A DNA stretch of 36,452 nucleotides. Origin: a virus. Positions 22,724 through 29,804 of this stretch are shown one piece after another. Where the stretch lies: positions 1-36,452 of IMG/VR virus record IMGVR_UViG_3300040808_000141. One strand, 5' to 3'. Position 1 is the stretch's first letter; each line of letters opens with the position of its first letter. Made by a program: the position numbers and the translations under genes. A model generated the notes under the pieces. That model did no database searches and was not told where the DNA came from. It saw only the letters and a list, made by a program, of their open reading frames with translations.

Positions 22724-22985
22724 AGTAATCATCAACGGATATGTGGTCGGCGAGTACGTTGACCACGCTTCCGCAAAAATGCATTATGACGAAGCTTGCT
22801 ATGAAAATTTGCATGGCGACAATTGGAAAATAAACTCAGTAAAACTTGAAGGAGAAAACATTGCCAGACCAAAGACTAAAAATAAATCAAATGCGCGAGG
22901 CCGTAGCTCAATATACGGGCGAGCGTCACTGCGCCTATTGCAGCAAATACAGACCGCTCGCGGGCGGCAAGTTCAAGGCAAATAA
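22716..22985 (+). CDS. Hypothetical protein, GTG start, 89 aa
   Basis: Reads MFKVIINGYVVGEYVDHASA and then a compact alpha/beta part to about residue 45 (NLHGDNWKINSVKLEG), which looks like a genuine small domain. From residue 49 to the end the frame is Arg/Gln/Ser-rich without regular structure and overlaps the zinc-finger gene (22861-23049) by 125 nt in another frame. The GTG start lies within the end of the 96-aa gene. Either the tail is overprinted, or the true product is shorter and the stop has been lost. Confidence 0.45.
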   Translation: MFKVIINGYVVGEYVDHASAKMHYDEACYENLHGDNWKINSVKLEGENIARPKTKNKSNARGRSSIYGRASLRLLQQIQTARGRQVQGK

Positions 22986-23049
22986 CTCACGATGGATGTG
23001 CAAGTCCTGTATCGATTTTAGGAAGGGAGATAAACGTGGTAGTAATTAA
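22861..23049 (+). CDS. Small zinc-finger-like protein, TTG start, 62 aa
   Basis: Contains ERHCAYCSKYRPLAGGKF, then WMCKSCIDFRKG: two CxxC knuckles about 22 residues apart, a single structural zinc finger. The frame is open to a TTG at 22846, but AAGGAG (22849-22854) sits six bases before the TTG at 22861, so that is the probable start; ATG 22891 is a second option without a good site. The gene overlaps the 89-aa ORF. Likely DNA- or RNA-binding accessory protein; target unknown. Confidence 0.62.
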   Translation: MPDQRLKINQMREAVAQYTGERHCAYCSKYRPLAGGKFKANNSRWMCKSCIDFRKGDKRGSN

Positions 23050-23308
23050 AGTAAACACATTGTTCCTCGCTATGGCAGCTGACCGCGATCACGAGATTCC
23101 AGAGATCCTCAAAGTAGAGGGCAAGTTCTCTTATATTTTGCGAGATGATCCAGCGCTACCTGACGTGCTCGAGTACGCCGGATACTTTGCCGAGATCGAG
23201 ACTGCCTCCATCGAGACATATGAGTACGAGATGCACAAAGAGGCCAAGATCTTTTGCGATATCGTTGAGCCAATCATGGTTGAGAAATGGGATAACTGGA
23301 ATGCTTAA
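23036..23308 (+). CDS. Hypothetical acidic protein, GTG start, 90 aa
   Basis: Starts at GTG as MVVIKVNTLFLAMAADRDHE and continues with an acidic mixed domain (DDPALPDVLEYAGYFAEIET) and a helical end (EAKIFCDIVEPIMVEKWDNW). No known motif. It begins within the end of the zinc-finger gene and ends overlapping the ATG of the next gene (ATGCTTAA), so it is part of a tightly packed operon. Unknown function. Confidence 0.55.
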   Translation: MVVIKVNTLFLAMAADRDHEIPEILKVEGKFSYILRDDPALPDVLEYAGYFAEIETASIETYEYEMHKEAKIFCDIVEPIMVEKWDNWNA

Positions 23309-23510
23309 ATTATTTGAGAGATTTATCGACTTAATGTATTTCCTCGTTGGCGGATTGGTCACGCTGATGCTCATCTACATTATCGCGTTAGAATGGGATG
23401 AGAGGATAATGAATGAAAATAAAAAAGTTTGTCAGCACGAAACAAGACTCCACGATGCTTGTAATACTCGTGTCGGTGAGTTCAAGCGACCGAGACACGA
23501 CTGTGCTTGA
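23301..23510 (+). CDS. Single-span membrane protein, 69 aa
   Basis: Reads MLKLFERFIDLMYFLVGG, then a hydrophobic span LVTLMLIYIIALEW (residues about 18-32), then a charged tail with Cys/His (CQHETRLHDACNT). An N-terminal amphipathic helix plus one span suggests a membrane protein with a cytoplasmic or periplasmic tail. I choose the ATG at 23301 because it overlaps the stop of the 90-aa gene; the frame is open further upstream without a good start. Its last 98 nt overlap the following gene. Confidence 0.55.
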   Translation: MLKLFERFIDLMYFLVGGLVTLMLIYIIALEWDERIMNENKKVCQHETRLHDACNTRVGEFKRPRHDCA

Positions 23511-23703
23511 CCATCATCTGCCCGGCGCTGGCCTCTACGTTATCGAACAGGACGACATGACATCTATCGCTGAGTCTTGCGAGGATTTCTTTCCTGAGTT
23601 TGATCTCAGTGTGACAGCGCAGCGCGATGCGGCATTTTCTGAGTATTCAGAAATGTTGATTGATAGCGAGTCTTACGCACCATTACCAAAAAGACTTTGC
23701 TAA
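23413..23703 (+). CDS. Hypothetical acidic protein, 96 aa
   Basis: Basic start (MKIKKFVSTKQDSTMLVILV), then an acidic part (TVLDHHLPGAGLYVIEQDDM; ESCEDFFPEFDLSVTAQRDA) and an end rich in Ser/Pro/Leu. AGAGG seven bases before the ATG at 23413 supports this start even though it overlaps the membrane gene by 98 nt. It is followed by the extended -10 and leader hairpin of the next transcription unit. No family recognised. Confidence 0.55.
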   Translation: MKIKKFVSTKQDSTMLVILVSVSSSDRDTTVLDHHLPGAGLYVIEQDDMTSIAESCEDFFPEFDLSVTAQRDAAFSEYSEMLIDSESYAPLPKRLC

Positions 23704-23706
23704 AAT
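23698..23706 (+). promoter_or_regulatory. Extended -10 promoter for the recombination genes
   Basis: TGCTAAAAT is an extended -10 (TGn + TAAAAT at 23701-23706). A -35 is not clear. The predicted start is near 23713, two bases before leader hairpin L3, the same spacing as for L2. Confidence 0.5.
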
Positions 23707-23714
23707 AACTAACT

Positions 23715-23738
23715 GGCGAATGGGATTTCCCGACCGCC
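23715..23738 (+). promoter_or_regulatory. Leader hairpin L3
   Basis: GGCG, AAT, GGG, loop ATTT, CCC, GAC, CGCC. Outer stem of four base pairs and inner stem of three, with a 3x3 internal loop, as in L1, L2 and L4. The ribosome site GGAGG of the ATPase follows 10 bases downstream. Confidence 0.6.
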
Positions 23739-23756
23739 GTTTAACTTGGAGGAACT

Positions 23757-24416
23757 ATGGCAATAACTGTAAATAGTACGGCGACGATTGCTAATTCGGC
23801 GAAGCTTTTAGTCTACGGACAGGCTGGAGCTGGAAAAACAACGTTGATTAAAACACTACCTAATCCAATCATCCTCTCTGCCGAAGGCGGACTGTTGAGT
23901 ATTCGTGACGCTGATCTGCCGTTCATCGAGATCAGTAACATGGAAGATCTCAAGGAAGCGTATATGTGGTTGATGGATAACTCCAAAGACTTTTCCTCGG
24001 TGGCAATAGACTCGATCAGCGAGATTGCTGAAGTGATTCTGAATCACCAGAAAAAGACTGCGAAAGATCCTCGACAGGCATATGGGGCGATGCAAGAACA
24101 GATTACAGATCTGATTCGCTCATTCCGAGATTTACCTATGCACGTTTTGATGACAGCAAAACTCGATAAAATGCAAGATGAGATGGGGCGCATTCTTTAC
24201 TCTCCCTCGATGCCCGGCAACAAAACTGGTCAACAGCTCCCATACTTTTTCGACGAAGTGTTAGCGCTTCGAATTGAAAAGGATTCTGAGGGGAACACTT
24301 GGCGCGGATTGAAATGCATTGCCGATGCATCTTGGCAAGCGAAGGATCGCTCAGGAAAGTTGGATGAGTGGGAAGAACCAGACTTATCGAAACTAATCTC
24401 TAAGATCGGAGGATAG
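23757..24416 (+). CDS. Sak4-like RecA/AAA ATPase (ssDNA annealing), 219 aa
   Basis: Single-strand annealing ATPase in phage recombination. Walker A is GQAGAGKTT (21-29), Walker B SVAIDSISE (81-89), and a sensor-like ILSAEGG region lies near 39-45. The layout matches AAA_24/Sak4 proteins, which pair with a ssDNA-binding protein. A second motif region is HVLMTAKLDKMQDEMG. Good AGGAG ribosome site. Downstream are the DUF7173-like, DUF669 and exonuclease genes, a standard recombination cassette. Confidence 0.85.
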   Translation: MAITVNSTATIANSAKLLVYGQAGAGKTTLIKTLPNPIILSAEGGLLSIRDADLPFIEISNMEDLKEAYMWLMDNSKDFSSVAIDSISEIAEVILNHQKKTAKDPRQAYGAMQEQITDLIRSFRDLPMHVLMTAKLDKMQDEMGRILYSPSMPGNKTGQQLPYFFDEVLALRIEKDSEGNTWRGLKCIADASWQAKDRSGKLDEWEEPDLSKLISKIGG

Positions 24417-24417
24417 T

Positions 24418-24819
24418 ATGCTGCCGAAGACTCTTAAGGGACTTAGTTCTGCTTGGATCGATGCGAAAGAAATTGAGCGACAGGCCGTTGAAAAACGGCG
24501 ATCGATCGAAGACGCAATGAAAGTCATGATGGAAATCGATGATATGAATGACACAACGACCACAAAACGGATCGAAGACATTCGCATCAAAGTGACCACC
24601 AGACTCAACCGCAAGATTAATTCTGAAAAGCTTCAAGACTTAGCAGCTGAGTCTGGACTATCGGAATACTTGCCGACCTTATTTCGGTGGAAACCCGAAA
24701 TCAATATGTCAGTGTGGAAGAAAACTGACAGCAGCATCACAGATAAACTGCTAGACGCGGTCACTACCGTCCCGAGCAGACCATCTTTTAACATCATCAA
24801 CGAAGACGAAGGAGAATAA
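24418..24819 (+). CDS. DUF7173-like phage protein, 133 aa
   Basis: Mostly helical, charged protein: GLSSAWIDAKEIERQAVEKR, then ALSI-type helices, then a middle section with KVTTRLNRKINSEKLQDLAA and an acidic tail. It occurs regularly between Sak4-like and DUF669/SSB genes and is thought to help recombination, but its biochemistry is unknown. The gene begins one base after the ATPase stop and ends one base before the DUF669 gene. Good GGAGG site. A name beyond the DUF is not supported. Confidence 0.7.
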   Translation: MLPKTLKGLSSAWIDAKEIERQAVEKRRSIEDAMKVMMEIDDMNDTTTTKRIEDIRIKVTTRLNRKINSEKLQDLAAESGLSEYLPTLFRWKPEINMSVWKKTDSSITDKLLDAVTTVPSRPSFNIINEDEGE

Positions 24820-24820
24820 A

Positions 24821-25288
24821 ATGGATTTAGAATTTGATAGTCACGACTTAGTTATCGACGACGAACCACGAGAGTACACGCCAGTTCCAGACGGCTGGTA
24901 TGACGCTCGGATTATGGGAGCTGAGTTGAAAACAACTAAGGCCGGAAACGGAAGATACATTTCCGTTCGCTACGATATCACTGGCTCTGATTACGCTGGT
25001 CGTGTTGTGTTCGGTAACATCACCATCAACAATCCGAATGCAGCTGCTGAGACGATCGGTCGTAAGCAGTTGAGTCAGATTGCACTTGCTGGCGGACTAA
25101 GTTCACTCCCGAAAGATACTGACGAATTGGTCGGCATCGATCTTAAAGTGAAAGTTACTGTACGCCCAGCGACCGAGCAGTACGCCGCATCGAATGATGT
25201 GCGCGATTGGAAGCCACAGGCTGGCGGCGCTCAACCTCCAGCTGCAAAACCTAAAGAGGCGAATCCAAACGCACCTTGGGCAAAATAA
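24821..25288 (+). CDS. DUF669 / ssDNA-binding-like protein, 155 aa
   Basis: OB-fold-like protein thought to bind single-stranded DNA. The family signature is YTPVPDGWYDARIMGAELKT followed by GRYISVRYDITGSDYAGRVV and NPNAAAETIGRKQLSQIALA. The C-terminus is Pro/Ala/Lys-rich (about 127-155), typical of an SSB tail. Strong AAGGAG site. The rho-independent terminator at 25292 follows within 4 bases of the stop, so some transcripts end here. Confidence 0.82.
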   Translation: MDLEFDSHDLVIDDEPREYTPVPDGWYDARIMGAELKTTKAGNGRYISVRYDITGSDYAGRVVFGNITINNPNAAAETIGRKQLSQIALAGGLSSLPKDTDELVGIDLKVKVTVRPATEQYAASNDVRDWKPQAGGAQPPAAKPKEANPNAPWAK

Positions 25289-25291
25289 ACT

Positions 25292-25311
25292 GGGGGCTTC
25301 GGCCCCCTTTT
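25292..25311 (+). terminator. Rho-independent terminator (UUCG hairpin)
   Basis: GGGGGC, loop TTCG, GCCCCC, then TTTT. A six-base GC stem with a UUCG tetraloop directly before the nuclease ribosome site (AAGGAG). The short T-tract suggests partial termination, lowering expression of the nuclease and downstream genes. Confidence 0.8.
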
Positions 25312-25324
25312 CTTAAGGAGTCAC

Positions 25325-26335
25325 ATGAGCAAAATAGTTGAACGCATCGACGAATACCATCGCAAAAACACAGACACACAGCGTGGGCATATGGGCGGAT
25401 CAATCCTCGGGCATAAGTGCGAGAGATATCTTTGGTATATGTTTCGCTGGACATTCCAAGAAAACTTTTCAGGTCGAATGAGGCGATTGTTTCGTCGCGG
25501 TCAACTAGAGGAACGTGTGATAGTTTCCGATTTGCGAGCGATCAACATCAACATAAAAGAAGTTGGCAACAATCAATCGCGAGTTGAATTTGGCAATCAC
25601 ATTAGCGGATCTGTTGATGGGATTATTCATGGCGGAGTTCCTAACCATGAGGAAGAAAAATTTATTGCTGAGTTCAAGACTCATAACAAAAAATCTTTTG
25701 ACCTTGTAGCGCGCAAGGGCGTACAGGAAACAAAGCCAATGCACTACGCGCAAATGCAAGTCTATATGAAGGGCAAGGATATACCGAAGGCGCTGTACGT
25801 TGCGGTATGTAAAGATAACGATGAGATGTACACAGAGATCGTTGAGTTTGACGAAGAATACGCAGACAGATTATTGCGTAAAGGCGAGTACATCACACTG
25901 TCTAACGAAGCGCCGCCAAGGTTATCTAAAGATCCCACATGGTTTATGTGCAAGACTTGCCCAGCAAAGCATATCTGTCACGAGGGCAAACCAACTAAGC
26001 AAATTAACTGTAGGACGTGCTCTCATGCATCCCCGCAGCCGGACGGAACTTGGGACTGCACGAGATTCGACGCTGAAGAAATCCCAGAGGATTTTCAGCG
26101 CAAGGGATGCGACTCACACGTCTTGCATCAGGACGTTGTGCCTTGGCCGAGGATGGAAAGCAGTACGCCAGTCGAGGCGGTGTATGAGATTGAAGGACAG
26201 TTTATCCGCAACGGAGAAGGCGACGCAAATACATTCAAAAGCATTGAGTTGGTCAGTAACTTGGATGCGTGTTTGAATCCAGATGAAACGATTAAAGATT
26301 TACGATTTAACTTCGGAGGGAAAATTACAGGATGA
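25325..26335 (+). CDS. PD-(D/E)XK nuclease with cysteine cluster, 336 aa
   Basis: Likely single-strand or end-resecting exonuclease. The PD-(D/E)XK core is SGSVDGI (D98) and AEFKTH (E116, K118), followed by HYAQMQVYM (140-148), the helix expected after the third strand. Cysteines C209, C212, C218, C229, C232, C245 and C262 form a cluster that could hold zinc or an iron-sulphur centre, as in RecB/Cas4-like enzymes. AAGGAG precedes the ATG. Works with the Sak4-like and DUF669 genes upstream. The metal type cannot be told from sequence. Confidence 0.78.
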   Translation: MSKIVERIDEYHRKNTDTQRGHMGGSILGHKCERYLWYMFRWTFQENFSGRMRRLFRRGQLEERVIVSDLRAININIKEVGNNQSRVEFGNHISGSVDGIIHGGVPNHEEEKFIAEFKTHNKKSFDLVARKGVQETKPMHYAQMQVYMKGKDIPKALYVAVCKDNDEMYTEIVEFDEEYADRLLRKGEYITLSNEAPPRLSKDPTWFMCKTCPAKHICHEGKPTKQINCRTCSHASPQPDGTWDCTRFDAEEIPEDFQRKGCDSHVLHQDVVPWPRMESSTPVEAVYEIEGQFIRNGEGDANTFKSIELVSNLDACLNPDETIKDLRFNFGGKITG

Positions 26336-26616
26336 CTATGAAAAGCATTGAAGCAACACTAGCAGAGCGTCACGGACAGTATGGCAAGTACACATATGTA
26401 AGCAAAACAAGCCAGAGTCTAAAGAAGATCGTGCGCGAGTCGCCTAATTACCGAACTATGCCCCCGCCGATGCAAGAAAGTCTCGACATGATCTGTAACA
26501 AGTTGGCGAGGATTCTTTGCGGTAATTATTATTTGCATGATACTTGGCACGACATTGGTGGATACGCAAAGTTGGTAGCCAATGAATTAGAAAATCTAAA
26601 CGCAAGTGATGATTAA
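26332..26616 (+). CDS. DUF6378-like small phage protein, 94 aa
   Basis: Known as a small phage family of unknown role: MTMKSIEATLAERHGQYGKY, then SLDMICNKLARILCGNYYLH and DTWHDIGGYAKLVANELENL. Mostly helical; the D-x-W-H-D-I-x-G phrase is the family core. Its ATG overlaps the nuclease stop (ATGA), so translation is coupled. It might be an accessory factor for DNA metabolism. Confidence refers to it being a real gene of this family. Confidence 0.72.
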   Translation: MTMKSIEATLAERHGQYGKYTYVSKTSQSLKKIVRESPNYRTMPPPMQESLDMICNKLARILCGNYYLHDTWHDIGGYAKLVANELENLNASDD

Positions 26617-26618
26617 TC

Positions 26619-27254
26619 ATGAAAAGTATGTATTCGATAACGCTTTGCGACAAAAAAGATATTTTTCCATTGTTAAAAGAGCATCATTATCTTTCAAAAA
26701 TTTCTCGTGGATTTAAAACAAAATTTAACGTTGGATTGCAGCACAAGGAAAAGATTGTAGGCGCTTGTATTTTTACAGGCTTCCCTGTTCCTGAATTAGC
26801 AAAAGGATGTTTTGGTTTAGAGCGAAATGAACAGGAAGGATTGTGGGAGTTGAGCCGTTTTGTCTTGCATCCAGAACATCAATTGAAAGAACATAACCTT
26901 TCGACATGGTTTATGTCTCGGGCAATAAAAGAGCTTAAAAGAAAAGAATTAGTTCGCGCGATTTTGTCTTACGCAGATAATGATGAGCACAGCGGCGTGA
27001 TTTATGCAGCAAGCAATTTTAAATATTACGGATTGAGTTCTGCTAAAAAAGATTTCTGGATAAAAGAACAAGATGGGACATTTAAAAAACACTCTAGAGG
27101 AAAAATAAAAGGTGTTGATGGAGAGTGGAGACCTCGCAGTCAAAAGCATCGTTTTTTATTAACTTTTGACAAAAAGTTGGATTGCCGTTGGCAAGAAGAA
27201 AAATGGAAAAACAAAAAACAATATGCTGAGGAAATATCAGAAAACGGCAATTGA
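26619..27254 (+). CDS. Mom-like DNA modification enzyme (GNAT fold), 211 aa
   Basis: Resembles phage Mu Mom, a GNAT-fold enzyme that adds a carbamoylmethyl group to adenine in DNA and so blocks restriction. Visible: GLWELSRFVLHPEH (74-87), STWFMSRAIKELKR, then VRAILSYADNDEHSGVIYAA (112-131) and SNFKYYGL, all typical of the Mom core (SYAD, G.IY.A.N). The acceptor base and the product in this phage are not known. The gene is visibly AT-richer than its neighbours and has no good ribosome site, hinting at recent acquisition. Its end overlaps the helicase start by 32 nt. Confidence 0.75.
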   Translation: MKSMYSITLCDKKDIFPLLKEHHYLSKISRGFKTKFNVGLQHKEKIVGACIFTGFPVPELAKGCFGLERNEQEGLWELSRFVLHPEHQLKEHNLSTWFMSRAIKELKRKELVRAILSYADNDEHSGVIYAASNFKYYGLSSAKKDFWIKEQDGTFKKHSRGKIKGVDGEWRPRSQKHRFLLTFDKKLDCRWQEEKWKNKKQYAEEISENGN

Positions 27255-28812
27255 GCAGCTGTACAGCTGGTTTAGGGCGCACGAGTATGGCAATCCATGC
27301 ATAGTGCTGCCCACTGGCAGCGGCAAGTCTCACGTCGTCGCAGCGCTTTGCAAGGACGCAATAACCAACTGGCCTGAGACTCGCGTTCTAATGGTCACGC
27401 ACGTTAAAGAGTTGATCGAGCAGAACGCTGAAAAAATGTTGCTGCACTGGCCTGAAGCGCCGCTCGGGATATACAGCGCTGGAATCGGGCGTAAAGAGGC
27501 CCATGAACAAATCACGTTTGCTGGGATACAGTCTATCAGGAAAAAGGCGCACGAAATAGGACATATCGACCTAATGATCGTGGACGAAGCGCATCTGATA
27601 TCCACGAACGAAAACACTGGTTATCGAAAACTGATTGATGCGCTGAAGATAATTAATCCAGCGCTGAGAGTCATCGGCTTGACGGCTACGCCGTACCGAC
27701 TTGGTCACGGGATGATCACGGATAAGCCAGCCATATTTGATGATCTGATCGAGCCGACGTCCATCGAGGCGCTGGTCGAGGATAAATACTTGGCCCCGCT
27801 AAGGTCAAAGCTTACTGACACAAAGTTGACGGTCGAAGGCGTACATAAACGCGGCGGAGAATACATAGAAAAAGAACTGCAAGATGCCGTTAACAAAACA
27901 CACAAGAACGATGGAGTTGTGCGCGAAGTAATTAAATTGGCTGGAGATCGCAAGGCATGGTTGTTCTTTTGTGCTGGCGTAAAACACGCATACGCCATCA
28001 AAGATTTACTAATTCAGAATGGAATTGTTGCTGAGTGCATCACTGGCGACACGCCAAAAAAAGAACGAGAAGAGATCATTAGTCAGTTTAAGTCTGGGCG
28101 CATCAGAGCGCTCACAAACGCCAATGTTCTAACGACTGGATTCGACTATCCAGATATCGATTTGATTGCGATGCTGAGGCCCACAATGAGCGCTGGTTTA
28201 TATGTTCAGATGGCTGGTCGCGGCATGAGAATCAAAAGCCATACAGATCACTGCCTTGTGCTCGACTTCGCTGGCGTCGTTCAGGCTCATGGCCCAATAA
28301 CTAACGTCCAGCCGCCTAATAAGCCAAGCAAAGGCGACGGTGAAGCGCCAGTGAAAGTTTGCCCAGAGTGCGATAGCCTATTGCCACCAGCCGTAAGAGA
28401 ATGCCCAGACTGCGGTTATCAGTTCCCACCGCCCGAAGAGAAAAAAATGAAGCTTCATGACGTGGACATAATGGGCAATTCAAACAATGTTCTCGCAGTT
28501 CATGATTGGGATTGGTCAACGCACGTCTCCAGAGCGAGTGGGAAGAGAATGATTAAAGTGAAATATTACTCTAAGTTGCTGAGTGATCCAGTGGTGTCTG
28601 AGTATTTTCCGATAACTCACGAAGGATTTGCTGGAAATAAAGCTAGAATATCTTTAGCACAAATAGCAGCTAAGGCGGATGCTGAAGCATTCGATATTTC
28701 TGACTTGAACGACATTTGTTACTTTATGAATGAGGGCGATCCACCGAATGAGATATCCTACAAAAAGGAAGGCAAATACTTCCGCGTCACAAAAAGGGAG
28801 TGGGCGGACTGA
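27223..28812 (+). CDS. SF2 DEAD/DEAH-box helicase with zinc ribbon, 529 aa
   Basis: Walker A PTGSGKS (30-36), DEAH box VDEAH (120-124), TATPYR (154-159), and motifs V/VI LTTGFDYPDID (303-313) and QMAGRGMR (329-336). A zinc ribbon CPECDSLLPPAVRECPDCG (380-398) follows, placed as in ComFA/DEAD-box phage helicases. A C-terminal domain of about 120 residues has no known motif. I start at the ATG 27223 because the protein then begins with the Q-motif-like RKYQKTAIEQL; the frame is open to a TTG at 27166. Likely unwinds branched DNA in replication or recombination. Confidence 0.88.
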   Translation: MLRKYQKTAIEQLYSWFRAHEYGNPCIVLPTGSGKSHVVAALCKDAITNWPETRVLMVTHVKELIEQNAEKMLLHWPEAPLGIYSAGIGRKEAHEQITFAGIQSIRKKAHEIGHIDLMIVDEAHLISTNENTGYRKLIDALKIINPALRVIGLTATPYRLGHGMITDKPAIFDDLIEPTSIEALVEDKYLAPLRSKLTDTKLTVEGVHKRGGEYIEKELQDAVNKTHKNDGVVREVIKLAGDRKAWLFFCAGVKHAYAIKDLLIQNGIVAECITGDTPKKEREEIISQFKSGRIRALTNANVLTTGFDYPDIDLIAMLRPTMSAGLYVQMAGRGMRIKSHTDHCLVLDFAGVVQAHGPITNVQPPNKPSKGDGEAPVKVCPECDSLLPPAVRECPDCGYQFPPPEEKKMKLHDVDIMGNSNNVLAVHDWDWSTHVSRASGKRMIKVKYYSKLLSDPVVSEYFPITHEGFAGNKARISLAQIAAKADAEAFDISDLNDICYFMNEGDPPNEISYKKEGKYFRVTKREWAD

Positions 28813-29167
28813 ACACGTTGAGCAGCGAGAGTTTGTAAGTTGGTTTCGAAAAAACTACCGAGGGATACGGATCATCGCGATACCAAACGGCGGGCAAAGA
28901 AATATAGTCACCGCAGCACGTCTGAAGGCCGAAGGCGTAGTCCCCGGCGTCCCAGATCTTTTTATACCAGAATGGGATCTGTGGATCGAAATGAAGAAAA
29001 TTAGCGGCGGTCGAGTATCGCCGCAGCAGGTGGATTGGCACAATTATCTGCAATCCATTAACCAAAGTGTTATTATCTGCAAAGGATTTGAGGATGCTAA
29101 GTCTCAAATTGAGGAATTTAAAACGACAACTATTATGGAGAACTATGGTGGAACGGAACCTGACTAA
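28748..29167 (+). CDS. VRR-NUC nuclease, 139 aa
   Basis: PD-(D/E)XK nuclease of the VRR-NUC family, structure-specific and often tied to recombination. Seen: HVEQREFVSWFRK (23-35, E25), IPNGGQRN (45-52), GVPDLF (67-72) and WIEMK (79-83), the standard E, PD and ExK set. The ORF is open upstream to 28730. The ATG at 28748 is my choice; neither has a good ribosome site, and both overlap the helicase end, so it is probably translated by coupling. The C-terminus overlaps the following HTH gene by 23 nt. Confidence 0.8.
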   Translation: MRYPTKRKANTSASQKGSGRTEHVEQREFVSWFRKNYRGIRIIAIPNGGQRNIVTAARLKAEGVVPGVPDLFIPEWDLWIEMKKISGGRVSPQQVDWHNYLQSINQSVIICKGFEDAKSQIEEFKTTTIMENYGGTEPD

Positions 29168-29489
29168 AAACATGCGGTCTGCTGACAACATCAGATCGCA
29201 CAGAATTAAACTTAAACTAAGCCAGCGTGAACTTGCTGTCATGCTTGGCGTCAGTCGCAAAACAGTGAGTGATTGGGAAAACGGCGCTAATTTGCCGTCA
29301 GACGTTAACAAGCAAAAGCTTGAGCAGTTGTTTTATACAGGAAAGATTGAGCAAGATCAGATCTATCTCGATCCCGAGCGCAATGCGCTTCTGTACAGCA
29401 AAATTAATTGGATTGGGATGACTGCAATGATGCTTGGATGTGCGGCTATCTTCGCTATGATTTATCTAGTCCTTGGAATGTATGGTTAG
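29145..29489 (+). CDS. Membrane-anchored HTH regulator (XRE), 114 aa
   Basis: Residues 11-60 are an XRE helix-turn-helix (RIKLKLSQRELAVMLGVSRK at 20-39 then TVSDWENGANLP). Residues about 88-112 are one transmembrane span (INWIGMTAMMLGCAAIFAMI). So a DNA-binding head is tethered to the membrane. The frame is open further up; I choose ATG 29145, which has GGAG five bases upstream and overlaps the VRR-NUC end. Its role is probably regulatory. The next gene starts within its last codons. Confidence 0.75.
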   Translation: MVERNLTKNMRSADNIRSHRIKLKLSQRELAVMLGVSRKTVSDWENGANLPSDVNKQKLEQLFYTGKIEQDQIYLDPERNALLYSKINWIGMTAMMLGCAAIFAMIYLVLGMYG

Positions 29490-29700
29490 TTTCAACCTTA
29501 GAAAACACAACAAAAGAATCAAACATATCAAGTTCGGCCCGTACTACTTGGTCGCACTTGATAAAGTGAAAGATGGAGAGCCATTGTTTACGTTTATAGA
29601 CGGCAAGACGTATAAGGCGTCTGAGGCGCTGTCTTTGGCTAGGAAATATGGTTATAATCATGTGGAGCGAGTCTACGAAGCGTTTAATTCGCTTGGTTAA
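29482..29700 (+). CDS. Hypothetical protein, 72 aa
   Basis: Reads MVSFNLRKHNKRIKHIKFGP, then YYLVALDKVKDGEPLFTFID and a helical end (SEALSLARKYGYNHVERVYE). Small alpha/beta fold, mildly basic. The frame extends 3 codons to a TTG at 29473; the ATG at 29482 is near GGA. It overlaps the end of the membrane-anchored HTH gene, and its stop is followed 30 bases later by the terminator at 29731. No family name. Confidence 0.55.
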   Translation: MVSFNLRKHNKRIKHIKFGPYYLVALDKVKDGEPLFTFIDGKTYKASEALSLARKYGYNHVERVYEAFNSLG

Positions 29701-29730
29701 CTTACTTTTTTCATAGATTTCTCCTTCTTC

Positions 29731-29757
29731 GGCCCACTTCGTGTGGGCCTTTTTTTT
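29731..29757 (+). terminator. Rho-independent terminator of the plus-strand middle operon
   Basis: GGCCCAC, loop TTCGT, GTGGGCC, followed by eight T. Strong hairpin after the 72-aa gene and before the next promoter, so it ends the long plus-strand transcript. Confidence 0.9.
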
Positions 29758-29764
29758 GCACTTG

Positions 29765-29794
29765 TTGACACAAAAGTGTTTTTTCGTGCATAAT
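29765..29794 (+). promoter_or_regulatory. Sigma70-like promoter for the DUF6011 gene
   Basis: TTGACA (29765-29770), 18-base spacer, CATAAT (29789-29794). Perfect -35 and good -10. The predicted start is near 29801, a few bases before leader hairpin L4. Confidence 0.8.
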
Positions 29795-29804
29795 TCAGTT
29801 ATCG

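Noticed and set aside
28787-29311. Minus-strand 174-aa ORF over VRR-NUC and the HTH gene
   Set aside because: Opposite-strand shadow covering two real genes; no start signal.
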